NCBI RefSeq assembly: GCF_020150455.1
Contig: NZ_CP083740.1
Coordinates: 1,736,001 to 1,800,000, forward strand
Source of the DNA: Bremerella sp. TYQ1
Lineage (GTDB): Bacteria > Planctomycetota > Planctomycetia > Pirellulales > Pirellulaceae
Direction: 5' to 3'
DNA length: 64,000 nucleotides
Positions 54,974 through 64,000 of the stretch are shown piece after piece. Each line of letters begins with the position of its first letter. Position 1 is the stretch's first letter. The notes beneath the pieces were generated by a model, which worked only from the letters and a program-made list of their open reading frames with translations, did not search any database and was not told the origin of the DNA. The translations under genes were made by a program, and so were the position numbers.

Positions 54974-56326
54974 TTAGAAGCCGAGGCCTGGCCCGGTAAG
55001 CACTCCGGTGCCGACGGTTCCATCGGTGATGTTGAACATCGAGGGGAATCGATCGCGCCAGCCGTCGTTTCCTGCAGGGCAGTATTGCCGGCCGTTCCCT
55101 TCGATGGCGGCAATCGTCGGCAAGCGAGCCGCGATGCTGGCCGAATGCAGGAACGATGCCCCAGGGCACGTCAGGTCTTGGACACACAGGAACAGCTTAT
55201 ACTTCTGGGCCGCAGCTCCCATCAGCAGCGCTTCGGAGTGCCCTTTGCATGCCTTCAAAGCGACGCCGCTGTAGCCTTGTTCTCGCGAGAGAAACAGCGT
55301 TTCCAAGTCGATCAGCGATTCGTCGATCACCACCGGTTTGATCTTCGCGGCCGCATGCATCTTGTTTTCGGGATGCTTGCGAAGGTCGCGATGAGTTGGC
55401 TGTTCGATGTACTGCACGCGCTGCATGGCCGAAGGGCTAACCTCTTGCAGCTTGGCCAGGAAATCAAGCACGTACTGAACGCTGGCGCACTTCTCGTTGA
55501 AGTCGAGCGAATAGAACCAAGACTCGACGCCACGCTTCTCTTGCACGGCGGAAGAAACCGCGTCGATCTTCGCGACACGAGCCACGTCCCAGTCGATGTC
55601 GTCGCCGTTCAGCTTGATCTTCAAATGGGTCAGGCCGTCTTCCACAATCCACTGAGCCAACGTCTCTGGCAGGCCGTCCCCGACCGGTTGCTCCAGTTCG
55701 TCATGATCCAACGGATCGAGGGCCCCGACGAGGTGATAAAGGGGCATCGTCGGCTGCGGCTCGCGTGAGGTGTATTGATCGAGGAATTCCCCGGCGAAGT
55801 CTTCGTTCAAAAAGCCGGAGAGATCTTCTTCGATAAACTCTTTGCCGAGCGTGTTGTAGCTGTTCAATCCCAGGGCTTTGCCATAAGCATCGTGCAGTGC
55901 CGCATCGATTGGACTTCCAGCGACAAGCAGCGCAAGAGGCGGAATGGCTTCTGGCAGGGACAGCTCTGACTCCAACTGCTTGCCGATACTCATCAGCGGC
56001 TGATGGAGTGTTCGCGAATGCTGGAGCGGATGGGCCGCTTCATTCAGCTTTGCAGCTTCCGCTGAGAATCGATTGGCAACTTCCACCATGGCAGCAAGCG
56101 TCTGCGTTCCGTCGACCTGGCTGGACGGCCAACCCCAGACGTTGCCCATCGGCATCGATCCGAAACCTTTGCCAACTTTCCCGTCACGCGTTTCCACGGT
56201 GACTTCGACGTTAAACAAGGTGACATCGGTAACCACGCGGCCGCCAAACTTCATGGCGCTGCGGTACTGCTGGGTTTCAGTCGAAGGAGAAACGTCGCGA
56301 ACGACGATATCGGTAGGCTTGCTCAT
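54974..56326 (-). CDS. Enolase superfamily protein, mandelate racemase-like
   Basis: A 450-residue enolase-superfamily protein. In order there are K-x-K (Lys236 and Lys238 in HLKIKLNG), the three metal residues Asp275 (SLDFNE), Glu308 (YIEQP) and Asp335 (VVIDES), and Lys358 (ALKACKG). These mark the MLE branch, which acts on the carboxylate side of a substrate to make an enolate. The first 60 residues include GFGSMPMGNVWGWPS, typical of the capping domain. The ATG at 56326 was taken. Substrate unknown. Confidence 0.8.
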   Translation of the reverse strand: MSKPTDIVVRDVSPSTETQQYRSAMKFGGRVVTDVTLFNVEVTVETRDGKVGKGFGSMPMGNVWGWPSSQVDGTQTLAAMVEVANRFSAEAAKLNEAAHPLQHSRTLHQPLMSIGKQLESELSLPEAIPPLALLVAGSPIDAALHDAYGKALGLNSYNTLGKEFIEEDLSGFLNEDFAGEFLDQYTSREPQPTMPLYHLVGALDPLDHDELEQPVGDGLPETLAQWIVEDGLTHLKIKLNGDDIDWDVARVAKIDAVSSAVQEKRGVESWFYSLDFNEKCASVQYVLDFLAKLQEVSPSAMQRVQYIEQPTHRDLRKHPENKMHAAAKIKPVVIDESLIDLETLFLSREQGYSGVALKACKGHSEALLMGAAAQKYKLFLCVQDLTCPGASFLHSASIAARLPTIAAIEGNGRQYCPAGNDGWRDRFPSMFNITDGTVGTGVLTGPGLGF

Positions 56327-56463
56327 GGTGGCTCGGTCCTGGCAGAAGGAAGGAGGAGCCACCCATGGTACGCACTAGAAAGCGGCGTGCAACTAGACAC
56401 GCCGCGATTACCGCTTAGCAGTTGATGTTTCGAGATATTTCCCGATGAAAAGTCTTGTCCGTG

Positions 56464-57096
56464 TTAGACAAGACCTTTGCGGACGGCCCACACTGCGGCT
56501 TGGGTACGGTCCGAAACGCCCACTTTTCGCAAGATATGCTGGACGTGTTCTTTCACCGTTTCGTAGCTGATGTGCAGGGCCTGAGCGATTTCCTTGTTGG
56601 TCAGCCCCAAAGCGAGCTGTCGCAGCACTTCGCTTTCGCGCTGAGTCAGCGGCACTTCCACGTCTGCGTTCAGACGTGGCGTCGCCAAAGCGCCCGTCAC
56701 GCGGCGAAGTTCGTCACGCGTCCAAGCGTTTTCACCACGGCTGGCGGTGCGAATGGAATCTAGCAGGCGGTCTTTCGTATCCCCCTTAAGAACGTACCCA
56801 CTAGCCCCCAATGCGACAGCACGTGCGACGTATGTCGGGTTGTCGTAGGTCGAGAGAATCAGGATTGCGAGGTTCGGATGATCGAGCTTAAGACGCCCCA
56901 GCGTCGTCAGACCGTCTCCTTCTGGCATACGAATATCCAGGAGGACGACGTCAGGTTTGACCTGATCGACCAATGCGATCGCCGCATCTCCTGTGGCAGC
57001 TTCGCCAACAATTTCAATTTCAGTGTCAGCCACCAGCGTTTTCAGTCCGAAACGTACCACTTCGTGGTCGTCCGCGACTAAGAGTCGAATTGCCAT
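56464..57096 (-). CDS. NarL/FixJ-type response regulator
   Basis: A 210-residue regulator: receiver domain with Asp9, Asp10, phosphorylated Asp54 (LLDIRM), Ser82 and Lys104, then a LuxR-type helix-turn-helix at 145-205 (LTQRESEVLRQLALGLTNKEIAQAL). It binds DNA when phosphorylated. No histidine kinase lies next to it, so it is an orphan here. A palindrome GTGCTT/AAGCAC lies in its upstream region at 57331-57343. Confidence 0.93.
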   Translation of the reverse strand: MAIRLLVADDHEVVRFGLKTLVADTEIEIVGEAATGDAAIALVDQVKPDVVLLDIRMPEGDGLTTLGRLKLDHPNLAILILSTYDNPTYVARAVALGASGYVLKGDTKDRLLDSIRTASRGENAWTRDELRRVTGALATPRLNADVEVPLTQRESEVLRQLALGLTNKEIAQALHISYETVKEHVQHILRKVGVSDRTQAAVWAVRKGLV

Positions 57097-57744
57097 CGAT
57101 TACTCCACATCTAACTCTTGGTAAGCCGCATCATAAGATTCTGCCGAAGAATCGATTCGCAGCACTCGCCTCGAAAACCCTGCCCAATGGTTCTCTTTGT
57201 GCCTTGGGTACCCGTCTGGCCGAGGTACCATGCGATACGGTGTTTCTCGTTTTGCCCTAAATTGGGTGGTATGTCGAGGAGGGTTTGCCGAAAAATTTCT
57301 TGCAGGTCTCCCTAACACCCCACTGGTGCCGTGCTTAAAGCACCACACCACCCACTAGAGATTAAGTTAACCTAACCCGTGAAAATTGCTAGGGCGGCCT
57401 ACCGCAACCTGTGTAGCTTTCCCGCAGCTAAAGTTAAAAAACCGGGAAGATTAAACCACTTACGGCAACCCGCTTGCGTATCGACCGCAGTAATTCTCTC
57501 GGCAAATAGCGAGCCAAGCAAATTGAATTCTTGAGAATGTTATCGGCGTCTGCGTAAATGCCGCAAACACGCGCAAAGAAAAAAACTCAGAAATAAATAT
57601 CCACAATCGTCGATTTGAAAATCAGAACTGAAAGGTGGGCAATTTAAGAATTACCGGTAAACCCATAGCAGGCACGAGCGGGCTTACCGAAAGCAGAAAA
57701 CGTTCGTGGCCGAGAGCGACATGAACGTCGAAGAGAAAAAGAAG
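57097..57744. promoter_or_regulatory. 648-base gap upstream of the response regulator
   Basis: No gene was found between the response regulator and tRNA-Cys. It contains a 13-base inverted repeat GTGCTTAAAGCAC at 57331-57343, about 235 bases before the regulator start. No other structure stands out. Confidence 0.35.
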
Positions 57745-57816
57745 AGGCGCCGGCCGGATTCGAACCGGCGATGGCGGATTTGCAATCCGCTGCCTTAGCC
57801 ACTTGGCCACGGCGCC
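57745..57816 (-). tRNA. tRNA-Cys (GCA)
   Basis: The minus strand folds fully: acceptor GGCGCCG/CGGCGCC with U at the discriminator position (typical for tRNA-Cys), D stem GCC/GGC, anticodon stem GCGGA/TCCGC with loop TTGCAAA (anticodon GCA), a 4-base variable region, and T arm GCCGG TTCGAAT CCGGC. The CCA end is not encoded. Confidence 0.97.
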
Positions 57817-58067
57817 TTTCTAAGTGCATCTGAAAGATGCTCAGCGAAGAAGTTGATTATTCCAAATTCGCTGACTTTGACAATGGTATCGGTTAGTGTG
57901 AGGGCGTTACTTAACCGATTTTCTTAATATCTGGCAAGCTTTCGCCAGCTGGCAGGAACCAATTCCTTGGCAAGGGGCTGTGGAGCCGACCCCTTGGCGA
58001 TCGATTCCTAATCTAATTGATAGAGAATCAACCATTCCCGGAAAGCATCTGAAGAAGGAGTCTTCCC

Positions 58068-58397
58068 GTGCAGCAGCTTTTAGCTTGGGTGACCAGTTTC
58101 ACCAGGAGAGAGCAGATCGTCAACCAAGCGGTTCACCAGTTGGCCAAAATAGCCCAACAAAGAGCGAATTCGAATGCTTGCACGCTATCGCTTTCTCAGC
58201 GGGAAGGGTACCAACGTGCGCGACTGCGGCAAACGGTGCGAGAATACCTCGACACGCTTCAAACAGGGCCGCAAGCCGTTTCGGCCAGAGAACGCCAGCA
58301 GCTGCTCAACTCGATTCTTGATCGACTCGTTCAGCAGGACCTGATCGCTCCGACGACCCATTACGAGCGTGTCGAAACGCCCCGACAAGCCGCATAA
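58068..58397 (+). CDS. Small protein, function unknown
   Basis: A 109-residue, helix-rich, basic protein with many Gln and Arg (QQRANSNACTLSLSQ, QREGYQRARLRQTVREYLD). No signal peptide or membrane segment. The GTG start is supported by AAGGAG with an 8-base gap, so it is likely a true gene. It lies 147 bases before the HPt-like gene. I do not recognise the family. Confidence 0.62.
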   Translation: MQQLLAWVTSFTRREQIVNQAVHQLAKIAQQRANSNACTLSLSQREGYQRARLRQTVREYLDTLQTGPQAVSARERQQLLNSILDRLVQQDLIAPTTHYERVETPRQAA

Positions 58398-58544
58398 TCG
58401 ACAGTGTCGACGCTGATCGGACGTTTTTTACCCAGCCGCTAGCATCGGAGCAATCTGGCGGGCCTTCCTCGTCCGATGTCGCTTCATGTCTTCCTGAGGG
58501 CATGTCCCTCGAAATCATGCGACTTTATGCGAACGAGGCACCCC

Positions 58545-58889
58545 ATGAACTCCGCTCAAAATTCGTTGCCGGATCTGCGAAAGCTCAACCAACGCCTGGC
58601 CCTCAACAGCGTGCGTATCCAGGAGTTTCTGGATGGACTCACGCCGCGGCTGGATAGCCTGCTGCAAGCGGCACGCGATGGCAACATGGCGGAAGTGGGA
58701 CGTACGAGCCATTTCATCTATCGCTGCTGCGACGTGTATGGCTACGAAGAACTTGCCCAGAAAGCTGGCGAAGTTTGCGAAGCGGCCGCTGCTTGTGAAT
58801 CGACCGAAGAAGTTGGTCGCAAAGTGGTTCGCCTGATCGGTGCGTTCGGCCGCACCTCGGAAGATGCCGGCGTTACGATGGCCACGTAA
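58545..58889 (+). CDS. HPt-like small protein
   Basis: A 114-residue all-helical protein. RTSHFIYRCCDVYGYEELAQKAGEV (starting at 53) recalls the histidine phosphotransfer (HPt) helix pair, in which the phosphorylated histidine is followed by K-G; here His56 is followed by F-I-Y-R. The chemistry is therefore open. GAGG lies 7 bases before the ATG at 58545. Its partner kinase or regulator is not next to it. Confidence 0.6.
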   Translation: MNSAQNSLPDLRKLNQRLALNSVRIQEFLDGLTPRLDSLLQAARDGNMAEVGRTSHFIYRCCDVYGYEELAQKAGEVCEAAAACESTEEVGRKVVRLIGAFGRTSEDAGVTMAT

Positions 58890-58897
58890 ACGCACGG

Positions 58898-58938
58898 CAG
58901 AAAAGAAAATGGCTTCGTTTCCAAGCAGGGGCGAAGCC
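58898..58938 (-). terminator. Terminator of the small membrane-protein gene
   Basis: GGCTTCG (58911-58917) pairs with CGAAGCC (58932-58938). On the minus strand it is followed by ATTTTCTTTTC. The hairpin begins at the last base of the stop codon of the leftward gene. Confidence 0.65.
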
Positions 58939-59201
58939 TAGCTTTGTTCGAGCTTCTTGAGACGCTCTTCTTTTTCCTTCGCTTCCTGGCGTTCCTTCTT
59001 GCGTTCTTCTTCCGTTTCGCGATTGGTTGGATAACCGACCACGGTGATGCCAAGCGTGACGCTCAGCACGATGGTGATGTAGGCCAACACCCAGCTTTTG
59101 CCTTCTTCTTCCTCTTCATCCCCTTGCGCAAACGCAGGCGTTGCCACAACGATGGAAAACAACAGAGCAAGCAGCATCAAGAATTTGCGAAGCTTCGGCA
59201 T
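58938..59201 (-). CDS. Small membrane protein with an acidic and a coiled-coil part
   Basis: An 87-residue protein. A signal peptide (MPKLRKFLMLLALLFSIVVAT to AFAQ), an acidic run (GDEEEEEGK), one membrane segment (WVLAYITIVLSVTLGITVVG), then a charged coiled-coil tail (ETEEERKKERQEAKEKEER). AGGA lies 8 bases before the ATG at 59201. The plan suits a small anchor or adaptor on the envelope; not recognised. Confidence 0.72.
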   Translation of the reverse strand: MPKLRKFLMLLALLFSIVVATPAFAQGDEEEEEGKSWVLAYITIVLSVTLGITVVGYPTNRETEEERKKERQEAKEKEERLKKLEQS

Positions 59202-59321
59202 GGAGAATTCCTGCAAGCAAGATCGACAAGTAACAAGTTCTCTAGTTTAACCTGAACTACCGTCGACGCAAAACCATGGCTCCACTTCTTTTGAGTAGCG
59301 AAGCCGAACTTTCCCAGGCCC

Positions 59322-62300
59322 TTAATGGTTGCTGGGGGCCGTCGCGTATTCGGGGCGCGGAAGGGGCTCGTCTTCCTCTTCTGGCACTTCCCCCAAGGGT
59401 GGGTCGTCATCTTCGTCGCGACGCCAAGGGGCAACCATGCCTTCGTACGTTTCGACAGTCAAGCTGAATAGGCTCGGCACAAGCACGAGCGTCAGGAACG
59501 TCGAAACGAGTAGGCCGCCCAGCACAACACTTCCCAGCCCGCGATAAAGTTCGCTACCGGAGCCTGGGAACAGAACCAACGGCAGCAGCCCCAAGACGGT
59601 CGTCATGGTAGTCATGAAGATCGGTCGAATACGCGAACGCACACTTTCCAAAACAGCCTCGCGCAGCCCCATGCCATCTTCTCGCATATGGTTGAGCGCC
59701 TGGTGCACAATCAGAATCGGGTTGTTCACCACCGTTCCAATCAAGATCACGAAACCAAGCATCGTCAGCACGTCGAGCGGTTGCAGATAGAAAACATTCA
59801 AAAGGGCCAACGCCATCACACCACCGACCGCCCCCAGAGGCACGCTCAGGATGATCACGAACGGATAGATCCACGACTCAAACAATGCCGCCATTAACAG
59901 ATAGGTGATCAGCAAAGCCAAGATCACGTTAAAGCGAAGCGAAATCCATGTATCGGACAGCTTATCGGCGGTCCCGGAAAGCCCGACACGGTAGCCATCG
60001 GGAATCTTGCCATCGGCGATCATCGGATCGACCAGCTCGGTCGAGATCTTATGCATTGCGTCTTCCAACGGCATCGTTTCGGGTGGCGAAACTTCAATGG
60101 TGATCGAGCGAAGGCGTTCGCGATGATTGATCTGCTCGGGGCCGCTACTGATATTCACATCTGCAAGCGCGGCCAGCGGCACCAGTTCGCCCCCAGGCGT
60201 CGCAATCGGCAGTGCACCAATCTTTTGTGTCGTATCGGCGAAGTGTGTTTCGCCTACGATCGTGAGGTCAATCTTTTTCCCTTCAAGGAAATAGTCGCCA
60301 GCGTAAGCACCGTCGATCAACGCGTTGGCGGTGTAACCAAGATCGGCGCTGCTGACGCCCATTTCGGCGGCTTGCACTAACTTTGGTTCGATGTGCAATT
60401 CCGGGCTGGAAAGATCCAAGCTGGGAACCGGTCGGACTTGAGCTTCTGGAATAAGTCCTTTTCCCATGAATGGTCCGGCTCCTTTTACACGCATGAGCAT
60501 CTCGGTGCCAAGCCCGACGAGCTTGTCGAGTTCTGGTCCTGTGATTTCAACTTCAATGGTACGCCCGGCCGTGAGCCCTCTCTCAAACAGACTCGACTGC
60601 TTGGCGACCGCAAACGTACCAGGCAATTTCGCTCCGACGCTGGAAACCAAGGGGACCAGTTCGCCGCAGCGTTGATCGTCGTAAGTTCGCAGTCCCATGA
60701 AGACCTGACGTCCCCGAGCGACGAAGAAGAAGTCGCTGATCGGCGGGTAGTCTTGTTCGTGGACGGCGGGATCGGTCGGATCAACATCCCAATAGGGACG
60801 CAGCTCTTCTTCGACCGTTTCGCCCAACGCCATCAGCTGATCAATGTTGTAGCCCGGCGGCGGCAGCAAGATACCAAACACCAAGTTGCGATTGCCGGTG
60901 GGCAGGTACTCGACCTTCGGCCATAACGCCCAGCTCAGTCCCACGGTGGCGACCAAAATCAATGCGATGATCGCGACACGACGCGTCACACTTCCCATAA
61001 GCCATCGATTGAGACTAACGACCCATTCGACTACCGCACCACCCAAGTTTCCGATGCCTGATTCGACGCGTGATGCCGCTTTGGCCGCGCCGTGGTTTGT
61101 TTTGCCGTTGCTATGGCCATTGGAACCATGCTTGGCATGCTTATGACCAGGCGAGCGATGGAAGAGACGCGAGGCAGCTGTCGGGATCACCGACATGGAT
61201 ACGACCAACGATAGCGCGACGGCCGCACTGATAGCCAAGGCAATGTCTCGGAACAACTGCCCCGCTTCTTCCTGTACGAAAACGATCGGGAGGAACACAG
61301 CCACAGTCGTTGCCGTCGAAGCGAAGACGGCCCCCCACACTTCCTGCGTTCCTTTCGAGGCGGCTTTCAGCGGCGGCTCGCCCATTTGGTAATGACGGTA
61401 AATGTTCTCCAGCACGACGACGGCGTTATCGACCAACATCCCGACCGCGAACGCGAGACCGGCAAGACTGATCACGTTGAGCGATCGCCCCAACGCTCCC
61501 AGAATCAAAAACGTTCCGATGATACTTGTCGGAATGGCCAGCGCAACGACCAATGCCCCACGGGCAAACCAAAAGCCTGCGGTGATTAGCAAGACCAGAC
61601 ATGGTACGAACAGCCACCCGCTGATCGTCGCTGAACCGACCGCCAATGCCATCGCCAGCGGAATGAGCATCAACGTGCGTGCGCCGAGATGTAAAAACAG
61701 CATCAACACACAAATCGTCAGTGCACCACCGATGAAGATATTTTGCTGTACAAGATCAACCGACGAATAGATGTAGTCGGTTTCGTCATAGACTTGCACC
61801 AACTGCAGACCGCGCGATTTCAGCAGCCCTTCGTCCAGTTCTTCGCGAACTTGTCGCAAGCCATCCATCACGTCCAACACGTTAGCGTTGGTTTCTCGCA
61901 CGCAGTTGATACCGATGGCCGATTCCCCGAAACGCCGCATGATGCCGGTCGGCTTCTTGTACCCGTGACGCACTTCGCCGATGTCTCGCACATAAACGGG
62001 AACGCCATCGCGAACGGCCAGCAGCTGATTCTCAACTTGTTGCGGCGTGCGGAATTGCCCCAACGTACGCACGACCCAGCGGCGTTTACCTTCCCAGAAA
62101 TCACCTGCCGAGGTGTCTTCATTCTGGCCTGATAACACGCGACGTACGTCCGAGATGGTCAGACTTCGCGCGGCGAGTCGCTCTGGATGGACGACCACTT
62201 GGATCTCGTCTTCCAAGCCGCCGATAACATTCGACTGCGAGACGCCTTTGACGCGTTCAAAACGGGCCTCGATTTCGTCCTCGGCGAAGCGTTTCAGGGT

Positions 62301-62906
62301 TTGAATATCGAGCGATTCCGGTGGCATCAACTCTTGGAACTCCGGATGCTTGGCTGCCGCACGACGCAACTTGAGCATCTGCACACCGATATTCGGTGCG
62401 AACTCGACTTCGTCGATTGCCTCTTTCAGTTCTGGATATTTCTGGCGAAAGTCGGCGTATTGTTGATCTTCCGGGCGACGAGCGCTGAGCACAAACCACG
62501 CGATCGGTCGATCGGAAGAATTGGCCGTACTGATCACCGGTTGATCGGCGTCTTCGGGATAGTCGGGCACTTGAGCGAGCCGGCTGTTAACTTTGAGCAG
62601 GGCTTCGTCCATGTTCGTGCCGACGAGGAACTCGAGGGTGATCTTGGCCTGCGAGTCGCTGCTTTCGGAGGTCATCTTGCTGATGCCTTCGACGCTTTTG
62701 AGCTGCTCCTCCTGCTCGATGACAATCTCTTGCTCGATTTCCTGCGGGCTCGCCCCGGGCCAATTCGTTTCAATCGAAATGGTGGGAGTCTCCACTTCCG
62801 GCGTCAACGCCATCGGCATGCGGAGTAAAGCAACCGTTCCGAAGAGGGCCACAAGGAGCACCCCCACGGAAACTTTCACAGGGTTGTTCAGGAAAAAATC
62901 GATCAT
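59322..62906 (-). CDS. RND-family efflux permease
   Basis: A 1194-residue inner-membrane permease with 12 helices and two large periplasmic parts. It contains the helix-4 motif GMLVDNAVVVLENIY, used for proton relay, and GTVVNNPILIV in the second half. It is about 150 longer than most of the AcrB/HAE1 group; one insertion is a His/Asn/Lys-rich stretch (GHKHAKHGSNGHSNGKTNHG) in the central loop. It pairs with the adaptor coded upstream. The exported substrate is unknown. Confidence 0.92.
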   Translation of the reverse strand: MIDFFLNNPVKVSVGVLLVALFGTVALLRMPMALTPEVETPTISIETNWPGASPQEIEQEIVIEQEEQLKSVEGISKMTSESSDSQAKITLEFLVGTNMDEALLKVNSRLAQVPDYPEDADQPVISTANSSDRPIAWFVLSARRPEDQQYADFRQKYPELKEAIDEVEFAPNIGVQMLKLRRAAAKHPEFQELMPPESLDIQTLKRFAEDEIEARFERVKGVSQSNVIGGLEDEIQVVVHPERLAARSLTISDVRRVLSGQNEDTSAGDFWEGKRRWVVRTLGQFRTPQQVENQLLAVRDGVPVYVRDIGEVRHGYKKPTGIMRRFGESAIGINCVRETNANVLDVMDGLRQVREELDEGLLKSRGLQLVQVYDETDYIYSSVDLVQQNIFIGGALTICVLMLFLHLGARTLMLIPLAMALAVGSATISGWLFVPCLVLLITAGFWFARGALVVALAIPTSIIGTFLILGALGRSLNVISLAGLAFAVGMLVDNAVVVLENIYRHYQMGEPPLKAASKGTQEVWGAVFASTATTVAVFLPIVFVQEEAGQLFRDIALAISAAVALSLVVSMSVIPTAASRLFHRSPGHKHAKHGSNGHSNGKTNHGAAKAASRVESGIGNLGGAVVEWVVSLNRWLMGSVTRRVAIIALILVATVGLSWALWPKVEYLPTGNRNLVFGILLPPPGYNIDQLMALGETVEEELRPYWDVDPTDPAVHEQDYPPISDFFFVARGRQVFMGLRTYDDQRCGELVPLVSSVGAKLPGTFAVAKQSSLFERGLTAGRTIEVEITGPELDKLVGLGTEMLMRVKGAGPFMGKGLIPEAQVRPVPSLDLSSPELHIEPKLVQAAEMGVSSADLGYTANALIDGAYAGDYFLEGKKIDLTIVGETHFADTTQKIGALPIATPGGELVPLAALADVNISSGPEQINHRERLRSITIEVSPPETMPLEDAMHKISTELVDPMIADGKIPDGYRVGLSGTADKLSDTWISLRFNVILALLITYLLMAALFESWIYPFVIILSVPLGAVGGVMALALLNVFYLQPLDVLTMLGFVILIGTVVNNPILIVHQALNHMREDGMGLREAVLESVRSRIRPIFMTTMTTVLGLLPLVLFPGSGSELYRGLGSVVLGGLLVSTFLTLVLVPSLFSLTVETYEGMVAPWRRDEDDDPPLGEVPEEEDEPLPRPEYATAPSNH

Positions 62907-62944
62907 GGGACTAGCTTGTGCGGCGGGAAGGGAGGGAAGGGGAG

Positions 62945-64000
62945 CTACCGACCGGCGGTTTGAGCCGACGGCAAAATGGTGACCGGCTGACCAGGCCGCA
63001 GGCGTTCGTTGCCGTGGGTGACCACTTGCATGCCAGGCTTCAACTCACCGGTCACTTCGATATCACTTCCATCGGATACACCCAAAGTGACAGGAACAGG
63101 GCGTGCGATCTGACCATTTTCCGAAGGGGAAACCACGTAAACAACTTTCGAAGCACCGTTCAAAACGACCGAGTCTTTTGGTACCAGCAGGGCAGTTTTC
63201 GTTTTACTGGTTTGCAGCATGACGTTGCCCATCATGCCTCCTTTTAACACCGGTTGATCCTGATCGAATTCGTTGGCGACTCGAACTTTCACCGGAAAAG
63301 TTCGGGCCCGAATGTCGGCTTGAGGGATGACCGAAAGAACTTTGCCGGGAAACTTGCGACCAGGATAGGCGAACACTTCGACTTCCACTTCGCGTCCAAT
63401 TTGAACGTACGGAATGTCTTGTTCCGGAACGTTTGCGACCACGTCGACTTGGTCCAGCTGAGCGACTTCGGCAACCGCACCGCCACTGTTGGCCCAGGCC
63501 CCGACTTCCGTCGACTTCTTAACGATGTAACCGGTGAATCGCGTGCGAATGGTGTATTTATTGATGCGATCTTCCAGTTCTTGCACGATCGCTTTTTGCA
63601 TGGCAACGCGAGCTTCCGCTTGAGCGATCTGCTCCGGACGAGGCCCCGCAACGGAAAGCTCGTACGCCTTCTTGGCGTCCATGAATTCCTGAGCGGCAGC
63701 ATCCGCGGCGGAGACAGCTTCGTCATGCACTTCCTTGGAGGTAACTCCCCGTTTCTCGTACAACTCGACGGCACGTTCTCGGCGAAGATCGAGGTATCGC
63801 TGACGAGCCTCCGCGGCAAGCATGCGGGCTTTCATCTGTTCGACTTCTTCGATCCGAGTTCCGTTTTTCAGCTCGGCCAACTCCGCTTCGCGAACCGACA
63901 GCTCGGCAGCGGCCGCATCGCGTTGCAGACCGATGGTGTTGGTCAGCAGTTGAGCGATGGCATCGCCATCTTCTACGCGATCCCCTTCTTCAAAGTTGAA
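62945..64000 (-). CDS. RND periplasmic adaptor protein (partial at window edge)
   Basis: The first residues lie beyond the right edge; 351 residues are visible. Order: biotinyl-lipoyl start (FNFEEGDRVEDGDAIAQL), long coiled-coil hairpin (about 25-140), second lipoyl half (FTGYIVKKSTEVGAWANSG), and the beta-barrel (VVANVPEQDIPYVQIGREVEVEVFAYPG). It links the RND permease to the outer membrane. The stop lies 38 bases before the permease start, so they form one operon. Confidence 0.9.
   Translation of the reverse strand, partial: FNFEEGDRVEDGDAIAQLLTNTIGLQRDAAAAELSVREAELAELKNGTRIEEVEQMKARMLAAEARQRYLDLRRERAVELYEKRGVTSKEVHDEAVSAADAAAQEFMDAKKAYELSVAGPRPEQIAQAEARVAMQKAIVQELEDRINKYTIRTRFTGYIVKKSTEVGAWANSGGAVAEVAQLDQVDVVANVPEQDIPYVQIGREVEVEVFAYPGRKFPGKVLSVIPQADIRARTFPVKVRVANEFDQDQPVLKGGMMGNVMLQTSKTKTALLVPKDSVVLNGASKVVYVVSPSENGQIARPVPVTLGVSDGSDIEVTGELKPGMQVVTHGNERLRPGQPVTILPSAQTAGR

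Noticed and set aside
58476-58544. Earlier start of the HPt-like gene
   Set aside because: The added 23 residues look unstructured and lack a ribosome site; the ATG at 58545 has GAGG upstream.

Overview
The window looks like chromosomal DNA of a planctomycete, most likely a member of the Pirellulaceae (Blastopirellula, Rhodopirellula, Bremerella type). The reasons are a secreted DUF1598-type protein, a repeat-companion (TIGR02996-like) leucine-rich-repeat protein, several Gfo/Idh/MocA and DoxX proteins, a pyrophosphate-type phosphofructokinase, methanofuran-type cofactor genes, many secreted proteins without close relatives, and genes scattered on both strands with little operon structure. 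No phage, plasmid, CRISPR or classical IS gene was seen. I place it by gene content only; there is no rRNA here.

Layout. 1-7.4 kb: a Tat-exported Gfo/Idh/MocA protein (cut by the window edge) behind a DoxX membrane protein, a MATE exporter, a D-2-hydroxyacid dehydrogenase, a soluble Ser/Thr kinase, a second Gfo/Idh/MocA protein and a secreted thioredoxin-fold protein. 7.4-15.1 kb: a secreted HEAT-like protein, an OB-fold-like lipoprotein, a CheX-like phosphatase, an FHA-GAF-sigma54 activator and the DUF1598 protein, with palindromic repeats between them. 15.1-23.9 kb: one long leftward gene series, sufR-like regulator, lone nuoB-like gene, sufC, sufB, sufD, Rieske ferredoxin, sufT-like gene, then mfnD-, mfnF- and mfnE-like genes. 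This joins Fe-S cluster assembly to methanofuran-type cofactor synthesis and is the most interesting part of the window.

24-32 kb: a sodium:amino-acid symporter with a large extra domain, small secreted proteins, and three tRNA-modification enzymes (two Dus, QueG). 32-41 kb: a central-carbon cluster on the minus strand (zwf, SDR, gnd, HAD phosphatase, PPi-type phosphofructokinase), then a Ca/Na exchanger and a CBS-domain protein. 41-47.6 kb: fatty-acid genes (fabI, an SDR, a desaturase), a thioredoxin, two membrane proteins and glyA. 47.9-57 kb: the LRR/repeat-companion protein, a prolyl oligopeptidase, mnmA, an enolase-superfamily enzyme and a NarL-type response regulator. 57.7-64 kb: tRNA-Cys, three small proteins (one HPt-like), and an RND efflux permease with its adaptor, which runs off the right edge.

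Regulatory structure readable from sequence includes several strong rho-independent terminators, a palindrome placed over a predicted sufR promoter, an inverted repeat at the sigma54-activator promoter, and three families of palindromic intergenic repeats. Start codons were moved inward from the longest reading frame wherever a Shine-Dalgarno site, signal peptide or family N-terminus favoured it.
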